Shown: positions 1 to 5,716 of the stretch, piece by piece | How the letters are laid out: each line of letters opens with the position of its first letter | How positions within the stretch are numbered: the stretch's first letter is position 1 | NCBI GenBank assembly: GCA_030617085.1 | Contig: JAUWWB010000065.1 | Location: 1-6,206, forward strand | Direction of reading: 5' to 3' | Length of the DNA: 6,206 nt | Origin: Candidatus Omnitrophota bacterium | GTDB lineage: Bacteria > Omnitrophota > Gorgyraeia > Tantalellales > Tantalellaceae | The notes under the pieces: generated by a model | Database searches by the model: none | What the model saw: the letters and a program-made list of their open reading frames with translations, nothing else | Told to the model about the DNA's origin: nothing | Program-made: the position numbers and the translations under genes

Positions 1-100
1 CATTACGCGATTAAAAAGCCCCCACAGGCTCATCGCGCGCTGACGGGTAAGACCGTCTTTAATATTTCGACACGACACAACGTACTACTCGCTGGAATAA
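1..100 (-). other. Leftward leader region, possible start of an unseen minus-strand gene
   Basis: This stretch lies just downstream of a leftward promoter-like sequence. It holds two inverted repeats: GACGG (42-46) with CCGTC (53-57), and CGCGAT (6-11) with ATCGCG (32-37), the latter enclosing AGCC (17-20) and GGCT (27-30). On the minus strand a frame is open from a TAG at 87-85 to the window edge. It has a GTG at 78-76 and an ATG at 33-31, the latter starting MSLWGLFNRVM. Neither start has a visible Shine-Dalgarno sequence. It could be the beginning of the next operon gene or the 5' end of a structured RNA. The window is too short to decide, and I assign no function. Confidence 0.25.
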
Positions 101-101
101 T

Positions 102-129
102 ATTATATAAAAAACGTCCGTTATTTCAA
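102..129 (-). promoter_or_regulatory. Sigma70-like promoter reading left
   Basis: On the minus strand a TTGAAA -35 box (129-124) is followed by a 16-bp spacer and a perfect TATAAT -10 box (107-102). Transcription would start near position 95 and run out of the window's left edge. It lies between the end of msbA with its trailing repeat and whatever lies to the left, so it would give the next gene its own transcript. The surrounding sequence is AT-rich, which raises the chance of coincidence, but both boxes and the spacing are good. Confidence 0.5.
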
Positions 130-159
130 GCATTTTATTTCCCAACCGGGAGCAGCCAA

Positions 160-217
160 CAGGCTAAAGGGCAGGCACAGGGGCCTGCCCCTACATTTTT
201 CTACGAACTCCGAACTA
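160..217. repeat. Palindromic intergenic repeat, copy 1 (downstream of msbA)
   Basis: This 58-bp segment matches 5717-5774 at 56 of 58 positions; the differences are at 164 and 203. Its core is a hairpin, GGGCAGG (169-175) pairing with CCTGCCC (184-190) around an 8-nt loop. On the plus strand CTACATTTTT follows the hairpin, then CGAACTCCGAACTA. It ends directly against the msbA stop codon (218-220), in the same orientation relative to the gene as copy 2 has to lpxC. Palindromes of this type occur between genes in many environmental bacteria. The hairpin may slow or stop transcription or protect the msbA mRNA 3' end, but the U-tract on the msbA strand is short, so it is not a convincing terminator. 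Confidence 0.85.
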
Positions 218-2044
218 TCACCCCCGGCGCTCATCCATGAACTGCATTTCGTAAAGCTTTTTATACAAATGGTTTCGGTTAAGCAGCTCCTCGTGAGGGC
301 CGGAGTCGATGATCCCTCCTTTGTCCAGGACCACTATCTTGTCGGCATGCTTGATCGTGCTCAGCCTGTGCGCGATGACGATGACCGTCCGGCCTTTTAT
401 CAGGTTTTCGATCGCTTCCTGCACCAACTTCTCGCTCTCGGTATCCAGCTGGGAAGTCGCTTCGTCAAAGATAAGGATCGGGGGGTTTTTGTAGACGGCC
501 CTGGCAATGGCTATACGCTGTCTCTGCCCGCCCGATATCTTGAGGCCCCTTTCCCCGATCACGGTGTCGTATCCGTCCGGGAAATCCTTGATGAACCGGT
601 GAGCGTTCGCCGCTTTAGCCACCCGGACAAGCTGTTCCTCGTCGATCCCTTCGTGCCCGTAGCTGATATTGGCCTTTACCGAATCGTTAAAAAGAAGCGT
701 TTCCTGGGTCACCAGGCCTATTTTTCCCCTGAGGGACCTGATCGATATGTCCTTCAGGTCTTTCCCGTCAATTCGGACGGTTCCCTGACAGGGATCGTAA
801 AACCTCGGGATCAGGTTGACAAGGGTGCTTTTTCCCCCGCCGCTCGGGCCGACAAGCGCGACCACCTCGCCCTTGTTGATCGTAAGGTCCACATCCTCAA
901 GGACGTTTTCTTTATCGTATTTGAAGGAGATCCCCTCCAGCGTTATGCCCTTCTCAAAGGAGCCAAGCCGAACGGCGTCCTGTTTCTCCCTGATGGTGAC
1001 TGGCTCATCCATCAACTGGAATATGCGTTCCGCGGCGGCAAGCGCCTGCTGGTTTATCCCGTAAACATTGCTCAGCTTCTTGACCGGCTTCATCATGGAA
1101 AATATGGCCGCGAGAAACGCGGTGAAAACCCCGGCGGACAGATCCCCGCTGACTATGCTCTTCCCGGCCATCCACAGTATCACCGCGACACAGACCACGC
1201 CCATGCTTTCGGTCAGAGGGCTTATGATCTTCATCCTTTTGACGGACTTCATGTTCAGTTTATAAAATGTCTGGTTATGCCCCTTGAAGCGCTCCAACTC
1301 GTAATCTTCCATGCCGAACGACTTCACCAGTTTGATTCCCGATATGGTCTCAAGAAGCATGTTGTTGATGTCGCCGATCTTCTCCTGGGAACTTTTGCTG
1401 ATCTTCCGCAGCCTTTTACCTATCCGTACGACGGGATAGAGGATAAGAGGGAACAGAACAAGGCTGACGACTATGATGTTCCAGGGAACGCCGAAATACA
1501 CTTTGACGCTGATCAGCACCCCGGCGTAGAAGATCAGCTGTATCGGCTGGTAGAACGTATCCGCCAGGCCGCTGCTTATCGCGTCCCTGATCACCGCCGC
1601 GTCATAGGTGATGCGCGACATCAGCTGCCCCGTGGAGTTGCGGTTGTAAAAGTCCATGGAAAGGTCCTGGAACTTCCTGTAGATCATGTTCTTCACGTCC
1701 CGGACGATTTTCTGGCTAACGTCGCTCATGAGATATGTCTGCAGGAACACGAAAAGCCCCTTGAGCAGGAACAGCACGACCACCATGACGCTCATGATAT
1801 TGAGGAGCTTCAATGGCGGCAGCTCATTGATCCGCTGGACAACGTTCGTGAGTATCTGTGGCGCATCCACCCCCGCGGGGATAACGATCTGCCTGCCCGT
1901 CATGATCTTATCGACCAGAGGGATGATCAGCCCCAGCGGAGAGGCGCTGAAAAGCGTCGATAGGACCATGCAAGCCACCGCCATGGCGAAGGTGCCGCCG
2001 TGCGGACGCAGAAGTTTAACAAACCTGCCATAGTTCTTCATCAT
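218..2044 (-). CDS. msbA: MsbA-type lipid A export ABC transporter (ATP-binding/permease)
   Basis: A 608-residue half-transporter with an N-terminal transmembrane domain of about six helices (roughly residues 15-330) and a C-terminal ATPase domain. The ATPase shows Walker A GPSGGGKST (399-407), a Q-loop glutamine in VTQE (Q447), the signature SGGQ (504-507), Walker B ending in FDEATS (D527, E528) and the H-loop histidine in AHRLS (H559), so it looks catalytically intact. MsbA-family proteins dimerise in the inner membrane and flip lipid A core to the periplasmic side; family members of this type also include general lipid and drug exporters. The lpx genes nearby make lipid A export the likely role. 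It is slightly longer than E. coli MsbA (582), partly from a longer first periplasmic loop (about 50-80). The protein starts with tandem Met codons (2044 or 2041), and no strong Shine-Dalgarno is visible. It is divergent from the oxidoreductase gene. Confidence 0.9.
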   Translation of the reverse strand: MMKNYGRFVKLLRPHGGTFAMAVACMVLSTLFSASPLGLIIPLVDKIMTGRQIVIPAGVDAPQILTNVVQRINELPPLKLLNIMSVMVVVLFLLKGLFVFLQTYLMSDVSQKIVRDVKNMIYRKFQDLSMDFYNRNSTGQLMSRITYDAAVIRDAISSGLADTFYQPIQLIFYAGVLISVKVYFGVPWNIIVVSLVLFPLILYPVVRIGKRLRKISKSSQEKIGDINNMLLETISGIKLVKSFGMEDYELERFKGHNQTFYKLNMKSVKRMKIISPLTESMGVVCVAVILWMAGKSIVSGDLSAGVFTAFLAAIFSMMKPVKKLSNVYGINQQALAAAERIFQLMDEPVTIREKQDAVRLGSFEKGITLEGISFKYDKENVLEDVDLTINKGEVVALVGPSGGGKSTLVNLIPRFYDPCQGTVRIDGKDLKDISIRSLRGKIGLVTQETLLFNDSVKANISYGHEGIDEEQLVRVAKAANAHRFIKDFPDGYDTVIGERGLKISGGQRQRIAIARAVYKNPPILIFDEATSQLDTESEKLVQEAIENLIKGRTVIVIAHRLSTIKHADKIVVLDKGGIIDSGPHEELLNRNHLYKKLYEMQFMDERRG

Positions 2045-2070
2045 AACACGACTTTCGGTTATTTAAACAT

Positions 2071-2076
2071 ATTATA
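2071..2076 (-). promoter_or_regulatory. Probable -10 element for msbA
   Basis: A perfect TATAAT lies on the minus strand 27 bases ahead of the msbA start, giving a predicted transcript start near 2064 and a leader of about 20 nt. I see no good -35 hexamer at 16-18 bp spacing and no TGn extension, so the call rests on the -10 box and its position in a divergent intergenic region. Confidence 0.35.
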
Positions 2077-2117
2077 TGACCGGATAGATTCTAACACAGA
2101 TACCCCCGCTTGTCGAG

Positions 2118-2166
2118 CCTTTCGCCCTTTCGCCCCTCCTGCGGCGCCGGGAAGTTGTCCTTGTCC
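2118..2166. repeat. Short tandem duplications in the msbA/oxidoreductase divergent region
   Basis: CCTTTCGC occurs twice in tandem (2118-2125 and 2126-2133), and TTGTCC twice in tandem (2155-2160 and 2161-2166). The second TTGTCC serves as the likely -35 box of the rightward promoter. These look like slippage duplications. They could also be a half-site array for a regulator, but nothing in the sequence favours that. Confidence 0.4.
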
Positions 2167-2189
2167 TGAATAAGTAATAATGATATAAT
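2161..2189 (+). promoter_or_regulatory. Sigma70-like promoter for the oxidoreductase-lpxB pair
   Basis: The -35 box TTGTCC (2161-2166, four of six consensus positions) and the perfect -10 box TATAAT (2184-2189) are 17 bp apart. Transcription would begin near 2196, leaving a leader of about 40 nt before the ATG at 2236. This gives the rightward pair its own promoter, consistent with the block being transcribed separately from the genes on the other strand. Confidence 0.6.
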
Positions 2190-2235
2190 CTCATACAAAA
2201 CATTGGCAACTACTTTTGAAAACACAGGACAATCC

Positions 2236-3180
2236 ATGGACAAACTTCGTGTAGCCGTCGTGGGGGCGGGGCATCTCGGTTCTCTCCACGCGAAAGTATA
2301 TTCAGCAATAAAGAAAAAATGCGGGATCTCGCTCATCGGCGTCTGCGACATAAACAAAAAAGCGGCCAAAGAAATAGCCAGAAAGTATAACACGGACTAT
2401 TTTGTCGACTACCACGACCTTCTTGATAAGACCGATGCCGTCAGCATAGTCGTTCCCACCATCCACCACCACAAGGTGGCGAAAGATTTTCTGAAAGCGG
2501 GCATCCACGTCCTGATCGAAAAGCCGATCACAAGGACCATGGAAGAAGCCGATGAGCTGATCGAACTGGCCGGGGAAAAGGACCTAATAATACAGGTGGG
2601 GCATATCGAAAGGTTTAACTCCGCCGTCCGCGCGGTTGAACCCCTGCTTCTTAAACCCAGGTTCATCGAATGCCAGAGGCTCGGGTCCATCAACAAGAAA
2701 AAGCGGATAAAAGACGTGGGCGTCGTGCTTGACCTCATGATCCACGATATCGACATTATCCTGGGCCTGGTACATTCCGGGGTGAAAAATATCGAGGCCG
2801 TCGGGATAAGCACCGTCTCGGACCACGAAGACCTCGCCAACGTGCGCCTGACTTTCCAGAACAACGTGATAGCGGATATCACGGCCAGCAGGGTGACCAA
2901 AGAGGAAACCCGCAAGATCCGCATCTTCCAGGAACAGTCTTACATACTCCTGGACTACATGCACCAGGAAGCCTTTCTCTTCCAGAGGTCCGGGAAAAAA
3001 CTCCATAAGGAAAAGATCAAGATCAAGAAAAAAGAACCCCTCAAAGTCGAACTTAAATCTTTTATCGACTGCGTCCGCAACGGGAAAAGACCGATGGTCT
3101 CCGGACAGGAAGGCAGGGAAGCCCTTCAGGTGGCTCTCGACATATTGGATAAGATCAACAGCAACGAGACGATCCTGTGA
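2236..3180 (+). CDS. Gfo/Idh/MocA-family NAD(P)-dependent oxidoreductase, lpx-linked
   Basis: 314 residues. The N-terminal Rossmann domain starts with VAVVGAGHLGSLHA (6-19), the dinucleotide-binding loop, with D38 in VCD at the end of the second strand. EKP (95-97) is the family's catalytic-lysine motif, and GHIERFN (122-128) follows. The C-terminal sheet domain carries DLMIHD (166-171), the Asp-x3-His pattern near the substrate. Such enzymes oxidise or reduce a sugar hydroxyl. A gene of this family between lpxI and lpxB recurs in several lineages. One lipid A member, GnnA, oxidises C3 of UDP-GlcNAc before amination by GnnB; no gnnB is visible here, so the exact reaction is open. I chose ATG 2236 because AGGA (2226-2229) precedes it by 6 nt and the fold begins right after. 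An in-frame TTG at 2203 would add 11 residues lying almost at the predicted transcript start. It probably shares a transcript with lpxB. Confidence 0.85.
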   Translation: MDKLRVAVVGAGHLGSLHAKVYSAIKKKCGISLIGVCDINKKAAKEIARKYNTDYFVDYHDLLDKTDAVSIVVPTIHHHKVAKDFLKAGIHVLIEKPITRTMEEADELIELAGEKDLIIQVGHIERFNSAVRAVEPLLLKPRFIECQRLGSINKKKRIKDVGVVLDLMIHDIDIILGLVHSGVKNIEAVGISTVSDHEDLANVRLTFQNNVIADITASRVTKEETRKIRIFQEQSYILLDYMHQEAFLFQRSGKKLHKEKIKIKKKEPLKVELKSFIDCVRNGKRPMVSGQEGREALQVALDILDKINSNETIL

Positions 3181-3186
3181 CGGGGG

Positions 3187-3240
3187 TAGTTCGTAGTTAC
3201 TGGGGTCGGAACCGTAGACGCCCCCTCTGGCGGGCGAACA
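3187..3240 (+). repeat. Possible degenerate palindromic repeat between oxidoreductase and lpxB
   Basis: Right after the oxidoreductase stop comes TAGTTCGTAGTT (3187-3198). It closely resembles TAGTTCGGAGTT, which starts the minus-strand reading of the repeats at 160-217 and 5717-5774. It is followed by GTAG and a hairpin, CGCCCCC (3219-3225) pairing with GGCGGGCG (3229-3236) with one bulge. GGGCGAACAA (3232-3241) echoes GGCGAACAA found just beyond copy 2. The central arms differ from the other copies, so this is either a decayed copy or a related element. No gene lies in this 75-bp spacer, and no Shine-Dalgarno for lpxB is visible in it. Confidence 0.4.
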
Positions 3241-3255
3241 ACTTGCACTTCTGCG

Positions 3256-4392
3256 ATGAAAAAAAACATCCTCATTATCGCCGGCGAGCCTTCCGGGGAC
3301 ATGCGCGGGGGGGAAGTCCTTGGAGAGCTCAAAAAGCTGCTGCCTGATGTCTCTTTCTGGGGCATCGGTGGCGATCGCATGGAGCGCGAGGGCGTAGAAC
3401 TCATAGAGCATGTCCGGAAGCTCTCCATAGTAGGGGTCTGGGAAGCCGTCAAAAAACTCTCCATTATCCGCGAACAGTACAGGAACGTGATCGATAACGT
3501 CCGGAAAAGGAAACCCACCCTGGCGATCCTGGTCGATTACCCCGGATTCAACCTCAAGTTAGCCCGATTTCTTCACCGCAGTAACATACCGGTGGTCTAC
3601 TATATTGTTCCCCAGGTCTGGGCATGGGGAAGCTGGAGAATACGATCACTGAAGAATTACGTGGACAAAGCCCTCGTCCTTTTCGATTTCGAACAAAGGC
3701 TTCTGAAAGAACACGGAATAGACTGCGAATTCGTGGGCCATCCTCTGGTAGACAAAGCCCCATCACCCATAACACCGGACCACCCCTCGACTTCGCTCGG
3801 GACAGGCGAACTAACCATCGCCCTTCTCCCCGGTTCGCGCGAAAGCGAAATACTGAACATGCTCCCCACCATGCTTGACGCGGCAGAGAAGATACGTGAA
3901 TGCCGTGAAGACGCCCGTTTCATAGTCGCGGAAAACTCAAATGTCGGCAGGGCCCTGTATGATTCGGCCCTGGCCCGCCACGGGGGCCTCTCGATCTCCC
4001 GGCTGACGGACGACACGTTCGCCTGCCTGGACCGCTGCGATTTCGCCATCGTCACATCCGGCACGGCCACGCTGGAGACGGCGATCATGGAAAAGCCGAT
4101 GGTGATCGTCTACCGCACAAGCCCGCTGACATATGTCCTTGCCCGCGCCTTCAAAAGGACACCTTTCATCGGCCTGGCCAACATCATAGCCGGAAAGGAG
4201 ATCGCCCCTGAGTTGCTTCAAAAAGACCTTACGCCCGAAAAACTGTCAGGAAAAACGCTGGAAATAATAAACGACGATTCCCGCATGAGACAAGCCACAG
4301 AAGAACTGAGAAAGGTCAAACATTCCCTCGGAGAAAAAGGAGCCAGCAGGAGAGCCGCCGAAGCGATAAGCAGATTGGTGGATGGTGGTTAA
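3256..4392 (+). CDS. lpxB: Lipid-A-disaccharide synthase LpxB
   Basis: 378 residues, about the usual family length. This GT19 glycosyltransferase joins UDP-2,3-diacylglucosamine to lipid X at the inner membrane face, giving the beta-1,6 disaccharide of lipid A and UDP. Visible landmarks are GEPSGD (10-15), FWGIGGDRM (34-42), DYPGFN (94-99, where the conserved catalytic-region aspartate lies), PQVWAWG (119-125), GHPLVD (161-166), ALLPGSR (189-195, start of the second Rossmann domain), TSGTATLE (267-274) and LANIIAGKEIAPELLQ (307-322). ATG 3256 is the only sensible start: the frame upstream holds no other start codon before a TAG at 3187. No Shine-Dalgarno is seen. The linker at 176-185 (HPSTSLGTGE) looks repeat-derived. 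The stop interlocks with that of convergent lpxI on one TTAA. Confidence 0.95.
   Translation: MKKNILIIAGEPSGDMRGGEVLGELKKLLPDVSFWGIGGDRMEREGVELIEHVRKLSIVGVWEAVKKLSIIREQYRNVIDNVRKRKPTLAILVDYPGFNLKLARFLHRSNIPVVYYIVPQVWAWGSWRIRSLKNYVDKALVLFDFEQRLLKEHGIDCEFVGHPLVDKAPSPITPDHPSTSLGTGELTIALLPGSRESEILNMLPTMLDAAEKIRECREDARFIVAENSNVGRALYDSALARHGGLSISRLTDDTFACLDRCDFAIVTSGTATLETAIMEKPMVIVYRTSPLTYVLARAFKRTPFIGLANIIAGKEIAPELLQKDLTPEKLSGKTLEIINDDSRMRQATEELRKVKHSLGEKGASRRAAEAISRLVDGG
3781..3813 (+). repeat. Repeat-like palindromic segment translated inside lpxB
   Basis: The bases contain CCCTCGACTTCGCTCGGG (3784-3801) followed by ACAGG. This resembles a palindromic element often seen between genes in environmental bacterial genomes (recognised from memory, not searched). 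It can form an imperfect hairpin, with CCC (3784-3786) pairing to GGG (3799-3801) and CGA (3788-3790) to TCG (3793-3795). In frame it encodes HPSTSLGTGE, low-complexity residues unlike the helical linker usual between GHPLVD and ALLPGSR in LpxB. It ends in CGAACTAAC (3807-3815), a 9-mer also present at 5768-5776 at the edge of repeat copy 2. lpxB remains in frame and of normal length. Confidence 0.45.
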
Positions 4393-5189
4393 ATTGCCTT
4401 CACAACAATGCCCGCCGAATCGGCCATCTGTAGCAGTTTTTCTTTTTCGAGAAGGAACATCCTGCCGCTTTCGATCGCGAGCGCGCTGAAGGCGCCTTTG
4501 GCAAGAGCGGCTACCGTATCCGGGCCTACCGTGGGGACGTCCCACCTCATATCCTGATCGGGCCGGCTCACCTTTACCATGACGCAGCCGGATCCGGCGA
4601 CCGAGCCCGCCCTCGCGATCGTCCGGTCGGTCCCTTCCATGGCTTCGACCGCGACAACGGTCTTGTCCTTGATGACCACCGTCTGCCCGATATCCATCCC
4701 GGCAAGCTTCCTGGCGGCCTCATACCCGAAGGCGATATCCTGTTCCACGCGTTCATCCGGCAGGGTCCGGCTTAAAACGCCTTTCTCGGGAAGCAGGTGG
4801 GAAAGGTAGCGCGTGCCGTCAATGACCTCGACACCGAACCGGCCGAGATGCCTGGTGATCTCTTCGAGGATGGAATAGTCCTTTTTGTCTCTCAGCTCTT
4901 TCATCGCGTTCCGGGCTTCCTCGTCATACGTCCCTGATCTGTAGATGACGTCTTTATCCACCTTGCCCAACAGCGCCAGGCGCCGGATCCTTTCCTTGAG
5001 CAGCAAAAAGGCAAACTTCTTGTACTGCCCGACATTCAGCCGGTATACTTTATCGGCCTCTTCCTCGAGCCGCGGCGAAGCCATATCCTGAATGGCAAAC
5101 ACCACCACGGCTACTCCCAGTCTCCGCGCCGACCGGACAAACTCCAGGGGAAGGGTTCCGCCTCCCGCGATCAATCCTACTTTCTTCAT
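4389..5189 (-). CDS. lpxI: UDP-2,3-diacylglucosamine pyrophosphatase LpxI
   Basis: 266 residues, matching the LpxI (formerly DUF1009) family. It hydrolyses UDP-2,3-diacylglucosamine to lipid X and UMP in the cytoplasm and replaces LpxH in many non-gammaproteobacterial lineages. The N-terminal domain opens with GLIAGGGTLP (5-14) and contains GKVDK (75-79). The C-terminal domain carries AMEGTDRTI (183-191) and RPDQDMRWDVPTVGPDT (209-225). D217 in the last motif probably corresponds to the Caulobacter aspartate reported as essential; the alignment is from memory. The start codon overlaps the fabZ stop as ATGA (5189-5186), which implies translational coupling, and only a weak purine stretch precedes it. 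lpxA, which usually sits just upstream, is missing. The 3' end overlaps lpxB by 4 bp with no terminator between them. Confidence 0.93.
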   Translation of the reverse strand: MKKVGLIAGGGTLPLEFVRSARRLGVAVVVFAIQDMASPRLEEEADKVYRLNVGQYKKFAFLLLKERIRRLALLGKVDKDVIYRSGTYDEEARNAMKELRDKKDYSILEEITRHLGRFGVEVIDGTRYLSHLLPEKGVLSRTLPDERVEQDIAFGYEAARKLAGMDIGQTVVIKDKTVVAVEAMEGTDRTIARAGSVAGSGCVMVKVSRPDQDMRWDVPTVGPDTVAALAKGAFSALAIESGRMFLLEKEKLLQMADSAGIVVKAI

Positions 5190-5650
5190 TTGACTGTTTG
5201 GATTTCTTTTTTATCGACAAGACTAAACATAAGGTCCGCTTCGCAGACGACCTTGCCTCGGACGCTGGCTTCCCCGTGCGTCCGGATGATGTTGGCGCGG
5301 GCCTGCTTCGTGATCGTTACATGGAGGAGAAGCTGATCTCCCGGAACTACGGGTTTTCTGAACTTCGCGTTATTGATCGTCATGAAAAACGCCAGCTTGT
5401 CTTTTGCTTCCTCTTCCAGCATGGCAAGGATGCCGCCGGTCTGCGCGAGCGCTTCGATCTGGAGCACGCCCGGCATGATCGGCTCGCCCGGAAAATGCCC
5501 CTGGAAGAAAGGCTCGTTCATCGTAACGTTCTTGACGGCCTTTATCCACTTTTTCTCCTCATAATCGACCACCCTGTCCACCAGCAAAAACGGATACCTG
5601 TGCGGAAGAAGCCCCATGATCTGTTTTATGTCCATAGCCCTGTCACCCAT
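5186..5650 (-). CDS. fabZ: 3-hydroxyacyl-[acyl-carrier-protein] dehydratase FabZ
   Basis: 154 residues, usual for FabZ, a cytoplasmic hotdog-fold enzyme that dehydrates beta-hydroxyacyl-ACP to trans-2-enoyl-ACP. It competes with LpxA and LpxD for hydroxyacyl-ACP, which explains its common place beside lpxC. The signature LLPHRYPFLLVDR (14-26) and the active-site segment GHFPGEPIMPGVLQIEALAQ (51-70) with catalytic H52 and E66 are intact. The start at 5650 is chosen because AAGGAG (5661-5656) sits 5 nt upstream. A longer frame from a TTG at 5668 would include that ribosome binding site, and a third candidate, ATG 5635, has none. The gene is not fused to lpxC, unlike in Bacteroidota and Chlorobi. 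No promoter is evident in the spacer to lpxC, so it is probably co-transcribed with lpxC. Confidence 0.95.
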   Translation of the reverse strand: MGDRAMDIKQIMGLLPHRYPFLLVDRVVDYEEKKWIKAVKNVTMNEPFFQGHFPGEPIMPGVLQIEALAQTGGILAMLEEEAKDKLAFFMTINNAKFRKPVVPGDQLLLHVTITKQARANIIRTHGEASVRGKVVCEADLMFSLVDKKEIQTVK

Positions 5651-5655
5651 ATCTT

Positions 5656-5661
5656 CTCCTT
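5656..5661 (-). promoter_or_regulatory. Ribosome binding site of fabZ
   Basis: AAGGAG on the minus strand ends 5 nt before the ATG at 5650. It is the only strong Shine-Dalgarno sequence in the window, and it fixes the fabZ start over the in-frame TTG at 5668 and ATG at 5635. Confidence 0.8.
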
Positions 5662-5676
5662 TTGGCAATTACGCAA

Positions 5677-5697
5677 GCAAGGGGCAAGGAGCATGGG
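5677..5697. repeat. Imperfect 7-bp tandem repeat in the fabZ-lpxC spacer
   Basis: Three adjacent units read GCAAGGG (5677-5683), GCAAGGA (5684-5690) and GCATGGG (5691-5697), with a partial GCAA just before (5673-5676). It is a small low-complexity array with no coding potential of its own, likely produced by slippage. It lies between the palindromic repeat and the fabZ ribosome binding site. Confidence 0.55.
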
Positions 5698-5716
5698 GTT
5701 CCATCTTTGTTCGCCG

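Noticed and set aside
169..200. The repeat hairpin as a classical intrinsic terminator of msbA.
   Set aside because: The stem is fine, but on the msbA strand only TTTA follows it. The longer T-run lies on the opposite strand, five bases after the stem.
160..217. The two near-identical repeats as a CRISPR array or as inversion endpoints.
   Set aside because: They are single copies 5.5 kb apart without spacers, and they are in direct orientation. Recombination between them would delete rather than invert, and they do not flank the inverted block closely.
1..240. A plus-strand frame open from position 1 to a TGA at about 240, as if a gene ended there.
   Set aside because: It runs through the palindromic repeat and into the msbA 3' end, and lacks any start codon or recognisable sequence. 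An open stretch of about 79 codons is plausible by chance.
269..1963. A 564-codon open frame antisense to msbA.
   Set aside because: It runs in the same codon register as msbA, and stays open only because msbA uses no TTA, CTA or TCA codons there. Its product shows no family motifs, while msbA carries all ABC motifs.
2203..2235. N-terminal extension of the oxidoreductase from a TTG at 2203.
   Set aside because: The TTG lies about 7 nt after the predicted transcript start, has no ribosome binding site, and adds residues outside the Rossmann fold. ATG 2236 has AGGA at proper spacing.
3371..3378. GCGATCGC, the cyanobacterial HIP1 octamer.
   Set aside because: Only a single copy inside lpxB coding sequence was noticed, with no enrichment, so it says nothing about taxonomy.
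2584..3411. A 275-codon minus-strand open frame across the oxidoreductase and lpxB.
   Set aside because: It is the same-register shadow of both genes and the spacer between them, and it has no motif.
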